A stretch of DNA of 64,000 nt from Hetaerina americana (lineage: Eukaryota; Arthropoda; Insecta; Odonata; Calopterygidae): NCBI GenBank assembly GCA_022747635.1, contig JAKTNV010000003.1, positions 27,667,830-27,731,829 on the forward strand, written 5' to 3'. Position numbers and translations under genes: made by a program. Below, one piece after another: positions 46,601-58,235 of the stretch. Every line of letters starts with the position of its first letter. Within the stretch, counting starts at the first letter, position 1. Under the pieces are notes generated by a model that did no database searches, was not told the origin of the DNA, and worked only from the letters and a program-made list of their open reading frames with translations.

Positions 46601-47849
46601 TCCAAGGGGGTGAGGATCGGTGACGCTCGACCTGCAACCCGCGAGGTTTTTTTATTCCACATTTCCGACCAAGGTGCCTTTAAGCCCTGGGAACTCGCAA
46701 CAAATGAGAGCGTTTGCACCCAAATCGGAGAACGCGTTCCCCTTTCGGATTACATCGGGGTTGTTGAACCAATATAACGGAGATTCCGGCGGTTAAAGCG
46801 CTGCTTCTAGTCCCCTGTTAGTGATGATGGTGGATTTTTAAATAGTCGGAGGAATTGTGACATCGTAAAGATAACTTGAATGTTGATTTCTAAGTGACAT
46901 TTAATAATATGTCATTTAAGCATTTTTCTTATAAATTTGAATCGAATTTTTTAATTAAAATATTGAAAATACGCCGCAATAAGTGGTGCTGCCTTTTGTC
47001 GTTCCAGTTTCAGTAAATTTGATTATTAGTTCAAGATTAATTTTAAATATTTACACATTAAAGGAATCTCTGTTGGAGATATCAGCTGGTGTCAGCTTCC
47101 CATAATTTTGCTATTTCTAAACAATATTATGCCTTGGGTGAGGTTCGCTATAATCAGGGAATCCTGAAGTATAAATATAGCCTCCACCTCATGGATCTCT
47201 GAAGGATGGCTTACCTTAACCAGCTAAGCACATTCGGGCTATCAAGTTCGTTGGAAGTGCAGAAATTCATAGAATGCATTTAGTTGACAGAAAAAACAAG
47301 TCTGAGAAAATGGATCTAGGTAAGCTACAAGTATCGTTATTAAATGAGACCAATATTTTGGGATCATGATACATGTGGGGATACAACTGACTGACCACCT
47401 CTGCAGTTTAACACTCTGGCCTACAAACCTTCTTCATTCTTTAACGTATTATAACTATTTGGGTTTTTTCCCTCGGAGAGTTAAAATCAGTTCGTACTTT
47501 CAGTAAAACGTTTCTCACTGCACTGAGTCAAAAACTAACCCTAGGTATGCCACCTCGTCAGCAGTAATATATCCTCGACTTGCATCATTGATGATTTGCT
47601 CTAGAACAGGCTCACCATTAAAATGCTAAACTCTCATCTAGAGAGTATATCTCGTACCTGGGTGCAGGTGTCATAGAATTACGAATTATTCACGAGAAGA
47701 ATTGGAATAGCTTCATATGACCTTTGACGCTGAACATAAGTAGAATAATAAGTAGAGCGGTATAGAAAGTGGCTTGTTATTCAGCCGAGTCACAACCTTG
47801 AAATATTCATAGAGCTAGATATTGGGTTTTAGTCATCCTCGAGGCAATG
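43660..47849. other. Unassigned DNA
   Basis: About 4.2 kb with no recognised gene. A purine-rich section lies at 43790-44100 and a G-rich one at 46440-46620. The frame at 44790-45062 (plus) has no known domain. The segment near 45945-45970 ('gggaagcaggtctctt') faintly resembles the repeat at 56.3 kb, but too little to call. Confidence 0.4.
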
Positions 47850-47850
47850 G

Positions 47851-47882
<32 letters not shown>

Positions 47883-47907
47883 TATATATCCATTGCATAT
47901 ATATATA

Positions 47908-48001
<94 letters not shown>
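47850..48001. repeat. TA microsatellite with internal palindrome
   Basis: TA tract. Its left part forms a hairpin, 'caatggatata...tatatccattg' (about 47845-47896). It borders the tRNA-like palindrome. Confidence 0.95.
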
Positions 48002-48005
<4 letters not shown>

Positions 48006-48146
48006 ACACGAAATCCCGCCAAACGGCGAATAAATACTCATATATACAGAAACAGATATAAGGAAAAGGGATAGGAACACATATGAAGGACGAACACAAT
48101 AAAGGTGGGGAAGGCGGAATCGAACGGATCACAAGAGTAAAAATAT

Positions 48147-48222
48147 TTCCTTGACCGGGACTCGAACCTCGGATCTTTCCACTTGCCGGGCGGATGCTCT
48201 TAACCACTTGAGCTATCGAGGA
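48147..48222 (-). pseudogene. tRNA-like cloverleaf in palindrome, left copy
   Basis: The minus-strand fold has acceptor TCCTCGA/TCAAGGA (C5-A68 mismatched), D stem GCTC/GAGC, anticodon stem TCCGC/GTGGA with loop CCGGCAA, and T loop TTCGAGT. Two of the five T-stem pairs are broken. The nominal anticodon is GGC (alanine), but position 33 is C instead of U. It is clearly related to the array tRNA-like sequence, with paired changes in several stems. Confidence 0.75.
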
Positions 48223-48926
48223 AACTTAATTTACCCTGAGATCCGTGGGTCTAATATGTCGCCAAGCGCCCCGATTCTTTAGCCAAGAGATGGCGTCAGG
48301 GGACTGTTTCACCCACCAAAGGAGAAATAGACAGTACACAAGAGGAAAGGACAGTGGTTTAGAATTCATACAACATCATACAGGAAAGGAACAGTGCGTT
48401 TCGTGGCACGCATAGCCAGAAGAAAGAGATGAGCCACATTGGCCAAATACACATTCAAACACGAAATCCCGCCAAACGGCGAATAAATACTCATATATAC
48501 AGAAACAGATATAAGGAAAAGGGATAGGAACACATATAAAGGACGAACACAATAAAGGTGGGGAAGGCGGAATCGAACGGATCACAAGAGTAAAAAGAGT
48601 GTTCGTCCTTTATATGTGTTACTATCCCTTTTCCTTATATCTGTTTCTGTATATATGAGTATTTATTCGCCGTTTGGCGGGATTTCGTGTTTGAATGTGT
48701 ATTTGGCCAATGTGGCTCATCTCTTTCTTCTGGCTATGCGTGCCACGAAACGCACTGTTCCTTTCCTGTATGATGTTGTATGAATTCTAAACCACTGTCC
48801 TTTCCTCTTGTGTACTGTCTATTTCTCCTTTGGTGGGTGAAACAGTCCCCTGACGCCATCTCTTGGCTAAAGAATCGGGGCGCTTGGCGACATATTAGAC
48901 CCACGGATCTCAGGGTAAATTAAGTT

Positions 48927-49002
48927 TCCTCGATAGCTCAAGTGGTTAAGAGCATCCGCCCGGCAAGTGGAAAGATCCGAGGTTCGAGTCCCGGTCAAGG
49001 AA
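48927..49002 (+). pseudogene. tRNA-like cloverleaf in palindrome, right copy
   Basis: The same 76-nt sequence as the left copy, on the plus strand in the inverted arm. Identity between the two points to a recent origin or to gene conversion between the arms. Confidence 0.75.
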
Positions 49003-49115
49003 ATATTTTTACTCTTGTGATCCGTTCGATTCCGCCTTCCCCACCTTTATTGTGTTCGTCCTTTATATGTGTTCCTATCCCTTTTTTCCTTATATCTGTT
49101 TCTGTATATATGAGT

Positions 49116-49195
49116 ATATATATATATATATCCAATCGAATCGAATTTTCGGAGTTCCTTTATATACATATATAGTATATATATGTGTGTGTGTG
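49116..49195. repeat. TA and TG microsatellites
   Basis: Short TA runs at 49114-49131 and 49160-49182, then a GT run to 49195, bordering the palindrome. Confidence 0.85.
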
Positions 49196-51164
49196 CCCGC
49201 CGCCATAAGGTGAGAGAGTCACTTCATGAATTTATTTACGGGCTTACTTAAGGTTTTTATCTGAATGCATTTCTGCTCATAAAACATCTTAATCATAATT
49301 AGTAATGAATGAGTTTACTTTGTCAAAATTAACGAAGCGGGCATTTTCTGAATTTGTGTGATACTCATGATATCAGTTTTACAAGGACCAATTAATTGTA
49401 TAGGTTGTTAAAATTTTACAGTTTTTCACCGGCGGATCAATATTCTTATGTTCGACAAGCCTCTGTAGAGAATGTTCTCGTCCAAGGATTGAACTCCAAA
49501 TTTTAGCTGGGGTAATTAAAGGAGAGATATTTTTGCGTTCTGCAGAGGAGTAGAGCGAGAGGCTATTACCTATTCGCCTCCACGAAAGCGCCATAGCATT
49601 TTCGTCTCGAAATTTTCCCGGCCAGAGGGTAGCCTGTCCCGAGAATAGATTTCGCCGAGTTCCTTACTCACTCAGTCAGACGTCGGGAGGACTTCCCAGC
49701 ACGAACTGTATTTATAATCAAATCGCAAAAGGGATAGAGCGTTCGTTCTTGGCTAAGAGAGAAAAAAAAGTGCCCTGAACCAAACTCTCCTCAATCACTC
49801 CTCCCCACACCACCTTCTCCGCTGCCGTTCGGAGGCGCAGTTTTAAATCCGAATGGATATGTGTCCACGCACGGATGCCACTCCTCCGAGGATATGGCGA
49901 TGGCGTCACAGGATGCCACCAGTCTCTATGTTTCTCTTCCTCATTTTTTTCCTTACTGCGTTTTTGTTATGATTGAAGCACCACGCCCATCAGTCAGAAT
50001 GAGCTTCGTTTAATTGGGTTCTATTTGGCCATCCTTAGCCGTTTAATCTGTTTGATTTTCTGGTCTTAATGACCTTCTGCCGCATTGTACTCCACTTTTG
50101 TTCAGACTCGACTTCCTGGGAGACTGCAGCGGGACGGCGACTCAATCTTTCTGTTTATTCTTTTCTGGATTCCCATTTGAAAATAGGATTCGAAAATAAA
50201 CTTCAAGAACTCCGCCTGCATCATTCGTTCAGATTATATCCCTCCCATTTTATAGTTTTTCAGTTAACGGATTTTTTCTTCGAAGCCCCAGTAATAAGAC
50301 TACAATTTAATTATCCTAATGGTGCTTCTTTTGTCCTCTCAGTACGTAGGTGGGAATCGGAATGGTTTCTGTGTATTTAAAGAAATATTTGATTCAATTT
50401 CAAGGAGATGATCCACTTAATGTACCCACTTTTATTACGGTGCAAAATATTATTCATGAAGATTTGATTTCGAATGATAGCAAATACAATTATGCGAAAC
50501 ATAGTGGCATCATTTAGAGGAGAGGTATCGTGAGAACAGGGGAGGAAATAGATGCATAGTTTAACTATGCAACGAATATTATCGGTATGCGTTAATTACG
50601 TATAGATACTGACATTATTTACAAGGTTCGCTGCGACCAGGAAAATTCCGGTATTTTTATCTTGGGATTTCAATTATTTGCAAAGAAATTTTTCAACTGT
50701 GAAAAAGGGAAAGTAACGACTTAGAAGGGCAAATCGTCGTACGCAAGTTGATTCAGAGTGGAAAAAAGATTTTGATTGGAGAACCCCTGCTACGGCATCA
50801 GGAACTGAAGCTTCAACACAGCTTCAGTTGCTAGTCACCGTCGTTGACATGCTTACACAAATTCAAAATTAATCCAGTCGATATTGCTCGATAGAACTGG
50901 CATTTTTGTCACCTTTTATCAGCCAATTGCCGTTTTAAATGGGTATGATGCTATTTATAGCAGCGTCATCACTTTGCGATTGTTAGTATCCATCTGCTCG
51001 AGATTACGATATTCTGCAATCAGCCGATGTTGTCTAAATTAAGCAATCTCGCCATTTTTTCCTATGCCTATGATAAAAATATGGGCCGTTCAAATCATTC
51101 CGGGAGGAAAGTAAATTATATTGTAAATTAAATTGTTGCATTGAAAGTAAATTATATTAAATAT
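49196..51164. other. Unassigned DNA
   Basis: No gene or repeat recognised over about 2 kb. Confidence 0.45.
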
Positions 51165-51855
51165 GCATTTTTTCTCCCATATTTTAATGCGACTCATGAG
51201 AAGTAGGAAAGCCAAGTTAGTTATGAAAGCAAAGGGGAATAAACTAGAGGAAGTGGAGCAGTTCATGCATTTGGATGGTACTCGAGAGAAAAAGGAGCGT
51301 TGTAATGTGGATGTTAGAACAAGAGTTACTTTAGCGAATGAGATATTTGAAAGAAGAAAATAATTAATGACGAGTACCCTGGGTAACAATTTTAAGAAAA
51401 TATTGATAAAGGCTCAAATATTGAATGTAATGCTTTATGGATATGAGAATTTGGTCTCTGAGGCCAGAGGATGAGCTTAGATTAGAGGCTTTTGAGATGT
51501 GAGTGTGGCAGATAGTGGAGAAAATAATTTAGATCGATCAGAGGATGAAAAACATGGGTTCTAAATGGGGTAGGCGAAGGAAAATGGGAACTGGGGGAAA
51601 TGCGGAAAAGGCAGAATAAGTGGATGGGGAAAATATTGAAAGGTAGTGGTATGTTGATGGCCGTGATAGAAGGGAGAACTCTTGGAAAGCGGGGTGGAGA
51701 AAGGGAGAGAGTTGGATATTTATAAAGTATGAAGATCAGCAGAAGTTATAAAGAAATGAAGAAGACATAAGAAATTTACCAATTTACTTGAAATAAATAG
51801 TCGTTAGGAGCCGCCCAAAACCTACCTTTAAAATAGGTAGAGTACCTTATTGATT
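51165..51855 (+). pseudogene. RTE 3' end, decayed
   Basis: Broken-frame matches to the RTE C-terminal third: KLEEVEQFMHLDG (about 51240-51280), RTRVTLANEIFERRK (to 51363), RLEAFEM near 51480-51500, and the GMLMAVIEGRTLGKRG region (about 51650-51700). The 3' UTR ends with hairpin CTACCTTTAAAATAGGTAG (51822-51840), whose stem is extended by one pair. It is 5'-truncated and has many lesions, so it is an older copy. Confidence 0.75.
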
Positions 51856-53895
51856 GGACGCTATAATTTTCTCAAGAATTCGTTGAAACATAAAGTAAAG
51901 GACAATGACGTTTGGTTAATTAATTTTTGTTAATTAAAATTAACAAAACAATATTTTGAATAGATCAAGCTGAAGTGAGTAAGAGCTTGGCTGTAACTAT
52001 GGATATTAAGTCAAACAAGGAAGCAGTGGGTGAAAATATTTTTGCATCATGTCGCAATCGTTGGATTAGAGATGCTTAGCTACAAAAATACATACCACCG
52101 TAGAAAAGCAATCTTCGAAAAATGGTACTGGATGTTAATTTTGAAGATCTAATGAACAAAAAGAGAGTGCAAAAGGAACTAAAGAGAACTTCAGTTAAAA
52201 TTTTTTAAATGAAGAAATAAAATAAAAATTACTGTTTGTAGGTTATCCATGTCTCTTATATCTATCGTAATTATCTTTTTGAGAGGATATTACTCAGATT
52301 ACACACCAATGAGCGTTGCGTTCACTGACCTGCCACTGAATTCGGGCATAGTTAGTGTGGCAAAGCCTATGAATGGGGAAGAATTCCATGATTTCCATGA
52401 GCGCATTTTTTCGTTAATTTCTATCGTGTGCTTAATATATATTCCATACATATTTGGAGCTGTAGATTTTACTAAAGAGAAATATACTTTTAATATTTTG
52501 CAGACATTAATTGCAATATTTTAAACACATTTTTCCGTTTAGCGATCAGTATATTCAAGTCCAACCAAGGTCTGGTTATGATTGTGACAAAAGAAGTCAC
52601 ATTCACAAGTTTTATTAAATTGAAGTGTTGAGTGTTTTTGTTCAGTTCATTGGACTGGAAACGTTTACTTCAGAATAATAATCTTCTTTGCCTCTTGAGG
52701 GAACAAATTGTAACTGACAGTATCTAGAGTTAAATATGGCCAATGAAACATATTCAGGTAATCCCTTAAACTACAAATCGTTGGATATTATGAACGTTTA
52801 CACTGACGTGTTTTGTCCAGCATTCCTTTTTAATGGCGATTCTTATTGCTCAGACGATCTCTTTAATCAATTCAATATCTTGAAGATTTCCGGGACCACA
52901 TCTTCTCATTATAATGGCGCATTATTCCACAACCGCTTCAGGGGCACTCTCGAAAACACTTCTTTCCTCCGTATTGGATTAATCATCTTCACCGTTCCAT
53001 GCCTGTAATTTCGAATGCCTTTTTCTGATTAACCCGGAAACCACGCTGTTCTTGGTCCATCGTTATTGCTCTTCCAATTGAAATATTACCGACACAATTG
53101 TCAGTATATGTGTTCTCCCTTTCGTTTTATCGAAATTATCGTTTACCGGGATTTTGCACTTCGTTAGACTTGATTTGGCCGTTTATTCGCTCCCATCCTT
53201 GAATTGCTGCTGCCACAAGTGGCGCAGTGCAAAGGAGAGCTGATTGAGAGTAGCACTCTCCTACTTACTTACGGTAGAGTATATGAAGACAAGTTGTGGT
53301 TTCAGAGTTGATTCATTAGCATGTCCGCAGTTTTTTTTTCATTTGGGAAACGTAGTTTATATGATACCATAGCCTCCGCTTTTTATGCCTCGTGTCACTG
53401 ACGCTAGCCGCAACTGCCGATCGTTTTCATAAGCTATCCTCTGGTTCTTATTCTATTCCTTTTTCTCAATATAATTTTTATCAGTTTTGCTTTAATAGCC
53501 TAAGAGCTAAGTATATTTATAGAACTGAGCGTTTGTGTAACCATTAGCGGTAAACTCTAACCTTTGAAAGTATTGCAAAGTGTCCTTCCAATGCTTCGTG
53601 TCCAATGGACTTTGTTAACTTCCATAACTTTTCTAATCACTCCGTGATTACTGCTTCATTCAGTGTCCTGATACGATGTTCTTGACATGTAAATATATGT
53701 AAACACATAAACAAAGTTAGTTTACGATACTATGTGTTACACGTTTAACGTCACCAAGCATATTTTAAAAGTGTAATGAATGAATGGGTGATAATAAAGC
53801 GTACTCGAGAAACAAATCTGGTCAAGGAAACGTGAAAATATCATCGAAATGATTTGGAGAAATTACTGGGGCAGGAAAATGAAGATGCCCTATAC
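51856..53895. other. Unassigned DNA
   Basis: Open frames at 52249-52524 and 52736-53008 (plus) are 90 codons each without recognisable domains. They may be chance frames or decayed exons. Nothing else was identified. Confidence 0.4.
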
Positions 53896-54730
53896 GGCAA
53901 ATTCGTAAAATCAGTTAGGTTCGCTGATGACCAAGCTTTAGTTTGTCATCCAGCCAAGGGGTTGCAAGCAATGCCGAGTGAATTGGAAATTCATTGCGAC
54001 AGGTATGGGATGAGAATCAATATTAATAAAACAAAGGTTATGCGATTTTCTAGAAAGAAAAAGGCTAAGCTAAACATTAAAATAGGAGGGCAAAAACTAG
54101 AGCAGGTAGAACAGTTTACGTATCTCGGAAGTTTTTTGGATCAACACGATCAAAGTAGTGGGGACGTGAGTAGAAGAATTGCGCTAGGCAAAGAAGCTTT
54201 CACAAGGAAGAGGGAGTTGATGACAGGGACGTTGAGTGAGGATGTTAAAAAAAGACTCGTAAAAACTTTGATAAGGAGCGTAGCTATGTACGGCGCGGAA
54301 ACGTGGTTATTGAAGCAGGAGGATAGACGTAGACTGGAGGCTTTTGAAATGTGGGTGTGGAGAAGAATGGAGAAGGTGAAATGGACAGAGAAGAAAACAA
54401 ATGAGGAAGTACTTGGTATGGTGGGCGAAGAGAGGGGTTTGTTGGGAGAAATCCTATGGAGGCAGGAAAAGTGGATGAAGTGGGTATTGACTGGCAGTGA
54501 GATGTTGAAGACTGTAATATAGTAGAATGTTAGGCAAACGAGGAAAGGGCAGGAATAGGATAGGGATGCTGGAAGGGATGAAGGGAGGAAAGAAATACAC
54601 AGAGATGAAGAGGGACTTCATGTAAAGTAGGTTGCTGGATTGTTGTTTTGTTTTGTTAGAAGTCTCAAAATATTTATTTGGTAGTTTTGTTCATGGAAAA
54701 ACCTACCTTAACTGGTAGATTACCTTAAAT
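53896..54730 (+). pseudogene. RTE 3' third, fairly young copy
   Basis: An open frame runs to 54522. It starts with non-element sequence (from 53854), and element identity begins at KFVKSVRFADDQALVC, so the copy is 5'-truncated just before the catalytic FADD. The C-terminal motifs KVMRFSRKKKAKLNIKIGGQ, YGAETWLLKQEDRRRLEAFEMW and NEEVLGMVGEERGLLGEIL follow, up to LKTVI and a stop. The remaining C-terminus continues in another frame. The 3' UTR carries hairpin CTACCTTAACTGGTAG (54703-54718), with a T in place of the C in copy A. It is close in sequence to copies A and B. Confidence 0.9.
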
Positions 54731-56139
54731 ATACGGCAAGGTAATGTTGGTTTTAGGGAGAGAAGGAGAATCTAAAATTGCTGTACAAGGATAACGCAGA
54801 CAGGACTGTTATTAATGGTGCTGGAAGGAGTTTAGGGAAGGTTAAAGGAACGCGTAGAGGATCTTTCTTAGCTGGATAAAAAAGCCCTGCAGAGCATGAA
54901 GTCGAGGTAGTTAGCAGGTAAAAAATGTTATCTCCGCAAAATTACCTAAGAGTTCAGGAGAAAATGGTGTAAAGATTTTTTGGATTAATACGAGGGCTAT
55001 TACTTAAATAATAATCGTGATTTTTCAATATTATTATTTATTCGGTTAAATATTTATTGCAAGTTGAAACATGTTCATGCTCGCCTCTGGCTGCTTCTTT
55101 GTGTGAAAATCGCTGTCAAGGGGTTTCTCTCACATTGGAGAACGAGAAAAAGTCAAATGGGACTCTAGACGTAGCTGTGGAATATGGAGGGAACCCGCTT
55201 CGCATTGCTTTCATACCGAGATTCAAGTCAAATGGGATCATAGATCTTGAATATGGAGAGAACACACTTCATATTGCTTTCTCACCACGATTTCACGAAA
55301 TACACCGCGCAAAAACAAGTTTCATTTGGAATTTTACTGTGCCAATGTGTGGGTGGAACCCAATGAAATACGCAATATTTCTTAGAGTAGTCTGGGAAGT
55401 TATTTGACCATCTTCTCTCAAAATGCCAGCAGCAGTTTTCATATTTGTTTCCGTAGCAGTGACTCTTAGACCTGGCTGAGTGTGATTCCTTTTTCTTTGA
55501 AATTGTCTCCTCCTCTTAAAACATAAAAAACAGCTTCCAGTTATGCCACAGGGAAGAACACGCTCCCCATAAGCCTCCAGAAGCAATACAAAAACCTCAC
55601 CAGATGATTTGTTCAGAGATGGAAACATTTCAATGCAGCTTCGTGGGCTACCTCCATCGTTGTCTTTGAAGAAAAGGACCTTGCGAATTGCAACGGCTGC
55701 GGCTGATACAATACTGGAGTAATGAAACAAAGTAATGAAACTTTAACAATACATAGATTGCACATCGAGATAACACTCAAACCTATGAGTTGAATTTTTA
55801 CACGATAAAATATGCAAATAAAAGGTTTATGATCACTTTATTGAAAATCCGTCTCAGATTTAATGAGAAGAGAATCGGTAAGAATCCATTTTCCTTCCAA
55901 CCCGAAATGGAGTAAAGCTCGAGTATGCATATGAGGGCTAATAGTGCCTTAAGAAAATATGTTAAATAATTTAATTAATGTAGATAATGATAATAGTAGA
56001 TTAATACCTACTGTATCTAGTGTGATACACTTTCTCTACGCATAAGAGACGAGCCGTCAGCATCAAGGATGGTGAAATTAGGTTTGATAAAATTATGACT
56101 GCATACTAAGCTACTTAAAATAAAAATACTTTTCATCTT
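54731..56139. other. Unassigned DNA with a decayed 70-75-bp duplication
   Basis: Within 55156-55290 the block 'gtcaaatggga...atatggag.gaac...cttc.cattgctttc' occurs twice in tandem with substitutions. It lies inside an open frame (55057-55407, plus), but neither this nor the 145-codon frame 55293-55730 (minus) shows a known domain. Confidence 0.4.
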
Positions 56140-56430
56140 TATCGCGGTCGCTTGCAGTTATTCAGTTCCCTTATTCGTGGAAAAAATTATATCTTGAATA
56201 CGTCGGTTGGACAATTTATCTCTCTAATCTTAATGTCCTTATCTCTTGGACCGCAGTACCATTGCTAATAATATACTCGTAATTTCAGCATCATCGCTAA
56301 AGAGACCTGCTTCTAATAACCTTCATGTCCACCCCGCTGAAATGCAATGAAACATCATGCTGATTTTGAGTTCTTTTACTCATCTAAGGTCTATAGGCAC
56401 GTTATTTTTGGTATTCATTACAGAAATTAC
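56140..56430 (-). repeat. LINE-related dispersed repeat, partner of 2478-2716
   Basis: On the minus strand it is collinear with 2478-2716 ('aacgtgcct', 'cagcggggtggac', 'gaagcaggtct'). It ends with FFPRIRELNN-like codons (about 56165-56200), a degraded form of the FFPRTIREWN motif at the C-terminus of jockey/CR1-like LINEs. The same motif occurs at 680-850 and 33060. It is a 3' fragment without intact coding. Confidence 0.6.
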
Positions 56431-57914
56431 GAGATGTAGAATATGTAGTATGAAATAACGAGCGTTAAACGACGGAACATTTAAGAATGAATGCAGAAAG
56501 TGGAAGGGATTGTCAGCAAAATGAAATGGAAAATGGCGCAAAGATTTTTCTTTTTCAAGTGTTGGGGTTATGAGCGTTGGTTCAATTGTAATCACGAGCT
56601 GTGTAAGGAAGGAATGTGCTCTTTAATCTATTATTTCTGGTATCTTATTTCAACTACTCCAACCAGGTCAATTTCTTGGTAAAGAGTAGCGGCCTAATAA
56701 CTCTCTCTGTGTCAGAATTAGACCCCAGTATCTTCCTAAAAGCCCATCTTGATAGTTATTATCTTCGTGACTAAAGGGGCTTCCATCCATGTTTCTTCAT
56801 TAACCCCGTCACACTTTCTTTTCGTAGCAATTTTTCACAAATCCCTCCAATTTTCTCTGAACTTTATCAAGCCTCTTAATCGCCACTTTCTCTGATGGGA
56901 CCTAATTATTTCCAGCTTGTTCTAAATTTATCCGAGCTAAAGTAAAACGATGTCACTTCAAATTGTTCATTAAAATTTACCGTAATCGGTCAAGTGAAGT
57001 TAAAGCTTACCCGCAAACTTTTCCAATGCGCGTTTCTCAAAGTAGTTACAGTTGGAGGTATTATCAACTCTCCGTTGCTCGACCTCTTGATATTTCAATC
57101 ATATTTTCAATTATGTTTCTCGATGAAGTTCAATTTAGGTTATTTCTTCTTTTCTCTCCTCGACATGTAGGGTTGGGTGGTAGCATGAGCCATATTCTCG
57201 CAAGGGGGTTCCTGTTCAACATTAAGTCTTGTTTACATTCGCATTGGTGACGTCCTTGTTTTATGCCATCCTTAAGTTCCACACTAGCGTTCCATCTTCG
57301 TTTCCTTATTGGCTTCATTCATTCCTCAAACATATTCACTCACCAATAAGAATTCACTATCAAGTGATCTGCTGAAATATTTCTTCTATTTTTATATTTA
57401 TTCTGTCAGCTGGTACTTTTCCCCCGCTCTCTCCAAAACCTCTCCATTTCTTACACCATTGTATGGAATAGGGTATTTTTAGCGTATACCTCCAGCACTT
57501 CATTTCAAAAGATGTAAATTCTCTTTTTCTTAGTGTGTCCAGCTTTCTGCTCTGCAAATGCCTCGATTCATGCCTCCGTTTTAATGAAACGTTTTTTAGT
57601 ACCTTTGCTAATCAATCTCCACGTTAACATTTTGATTTACACATGGAATCTTTCTTCGGCATGAGCTATTCTGGCTCTGACTTCCTGCCCGCTATTTATA
57701 TTGGATATGATTTTGCTTACGAGGTAGGAACGCCTTAACCTGGGTTAGATTTTTTTCCTCTAACCTCATATCACCCTCTCCTTTTCAGCCCTTAGTGAAT
57801 TTCAATGCCTTCGGTTTTTATTATTTATTTCCAGTTTACTGTTACCTTTGACATTTTATTCGAGTCCTTAAGAGATTTCCAGCACCTCATCACCTTCTGT
57901 CTCCCAAGTCTCAT
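56431..57914. other. Unassigned DNA
   Basis: No gene or repeat recognised. Confidence 0.45.
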
Positions 57915-58235
57915 CGTTGGGGTGTCGTAGTGGTAGTTTTAGGGGAAGCGACCGAGAGCTGTCATTTGCGACATTAGGGACGGATGGGAAATGAAGAATG
58001 GAGAGAAACCCGGCGTCGGCATTAGCCTACTCTTATCGAAAGCCGCCACGGGGTCCGCAGTTTAGCGTCCCATCCGACGTACGGCGAACTCAATCAAAGT
58101 GGTCTCCACAAAGCACCAAAAGTAGGGATCGAGATACCACAGAATATATGTTGTGTCCGGGATTCGAACCCGGGCTCTCTCGGTGGGAAGCCTGTACGTT
58201 AGCCACCTCGCCATCTCGATCACTTGGCGAGTCAT
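57915..58235 (-). repeat. tRNA-like SINE-type repeat
   Basis: Near its 3' side, on the minus strand, a tRNA-like segment (about 58151-58225) has a perfect T arm CCGGG-TTCGAAT-CCCGG and an A-box-like 'tggcgaggtggctaacg'. The body contains 'cggcgtcggcattagcctac', and the far end has 'ggtagttttaggggaagcga', which resembles 29288-29320. It is a third tRNA-related repeat family in the window, distinct from the SINE at 9.9/15.5/41.4 kb. Confidence 0.6.

Larger units (their letters stand above)
48002..49115. repeat. 1.1-kb palindromic tRNA-like repeat
   Basis: A unit of about 452 bp (48002-48452, beginning 'ttcaaacacgaaatcc') is followed by a partial second unit in the same direction (48453-48598). 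Then comes an inverted copy of both (48599-49115). The inverted arms are 48036-48550 and 48599-49115, about 515 bp each, with only a few differences noticed (for example 'gttactatccc' against 'gttcctatccc', and a T-run length change). A 48-bp single-copy spacer lies between. TA tracts flank both outer ends. Each full unit contains one tRNA-like cloverleaf. No protein-coding domain is present. The tandem-then-inverted layout matches that of the array at 33.6-35.5 kb. Confidence 0.92.

Noticed and set aside
52249..53008. Two 90-codon frames as exons of one gene
   Set aside because: No shared domain, no convincing splice sites linking them, and no similarity I recognise.
55293..55730. 145-codon minus-strand frame as a host or transposase exon
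   Set aside because: No catalytic or DNA-binding motif is visible, and a frame of this length is expected about once by chance in a window of this size and composition.
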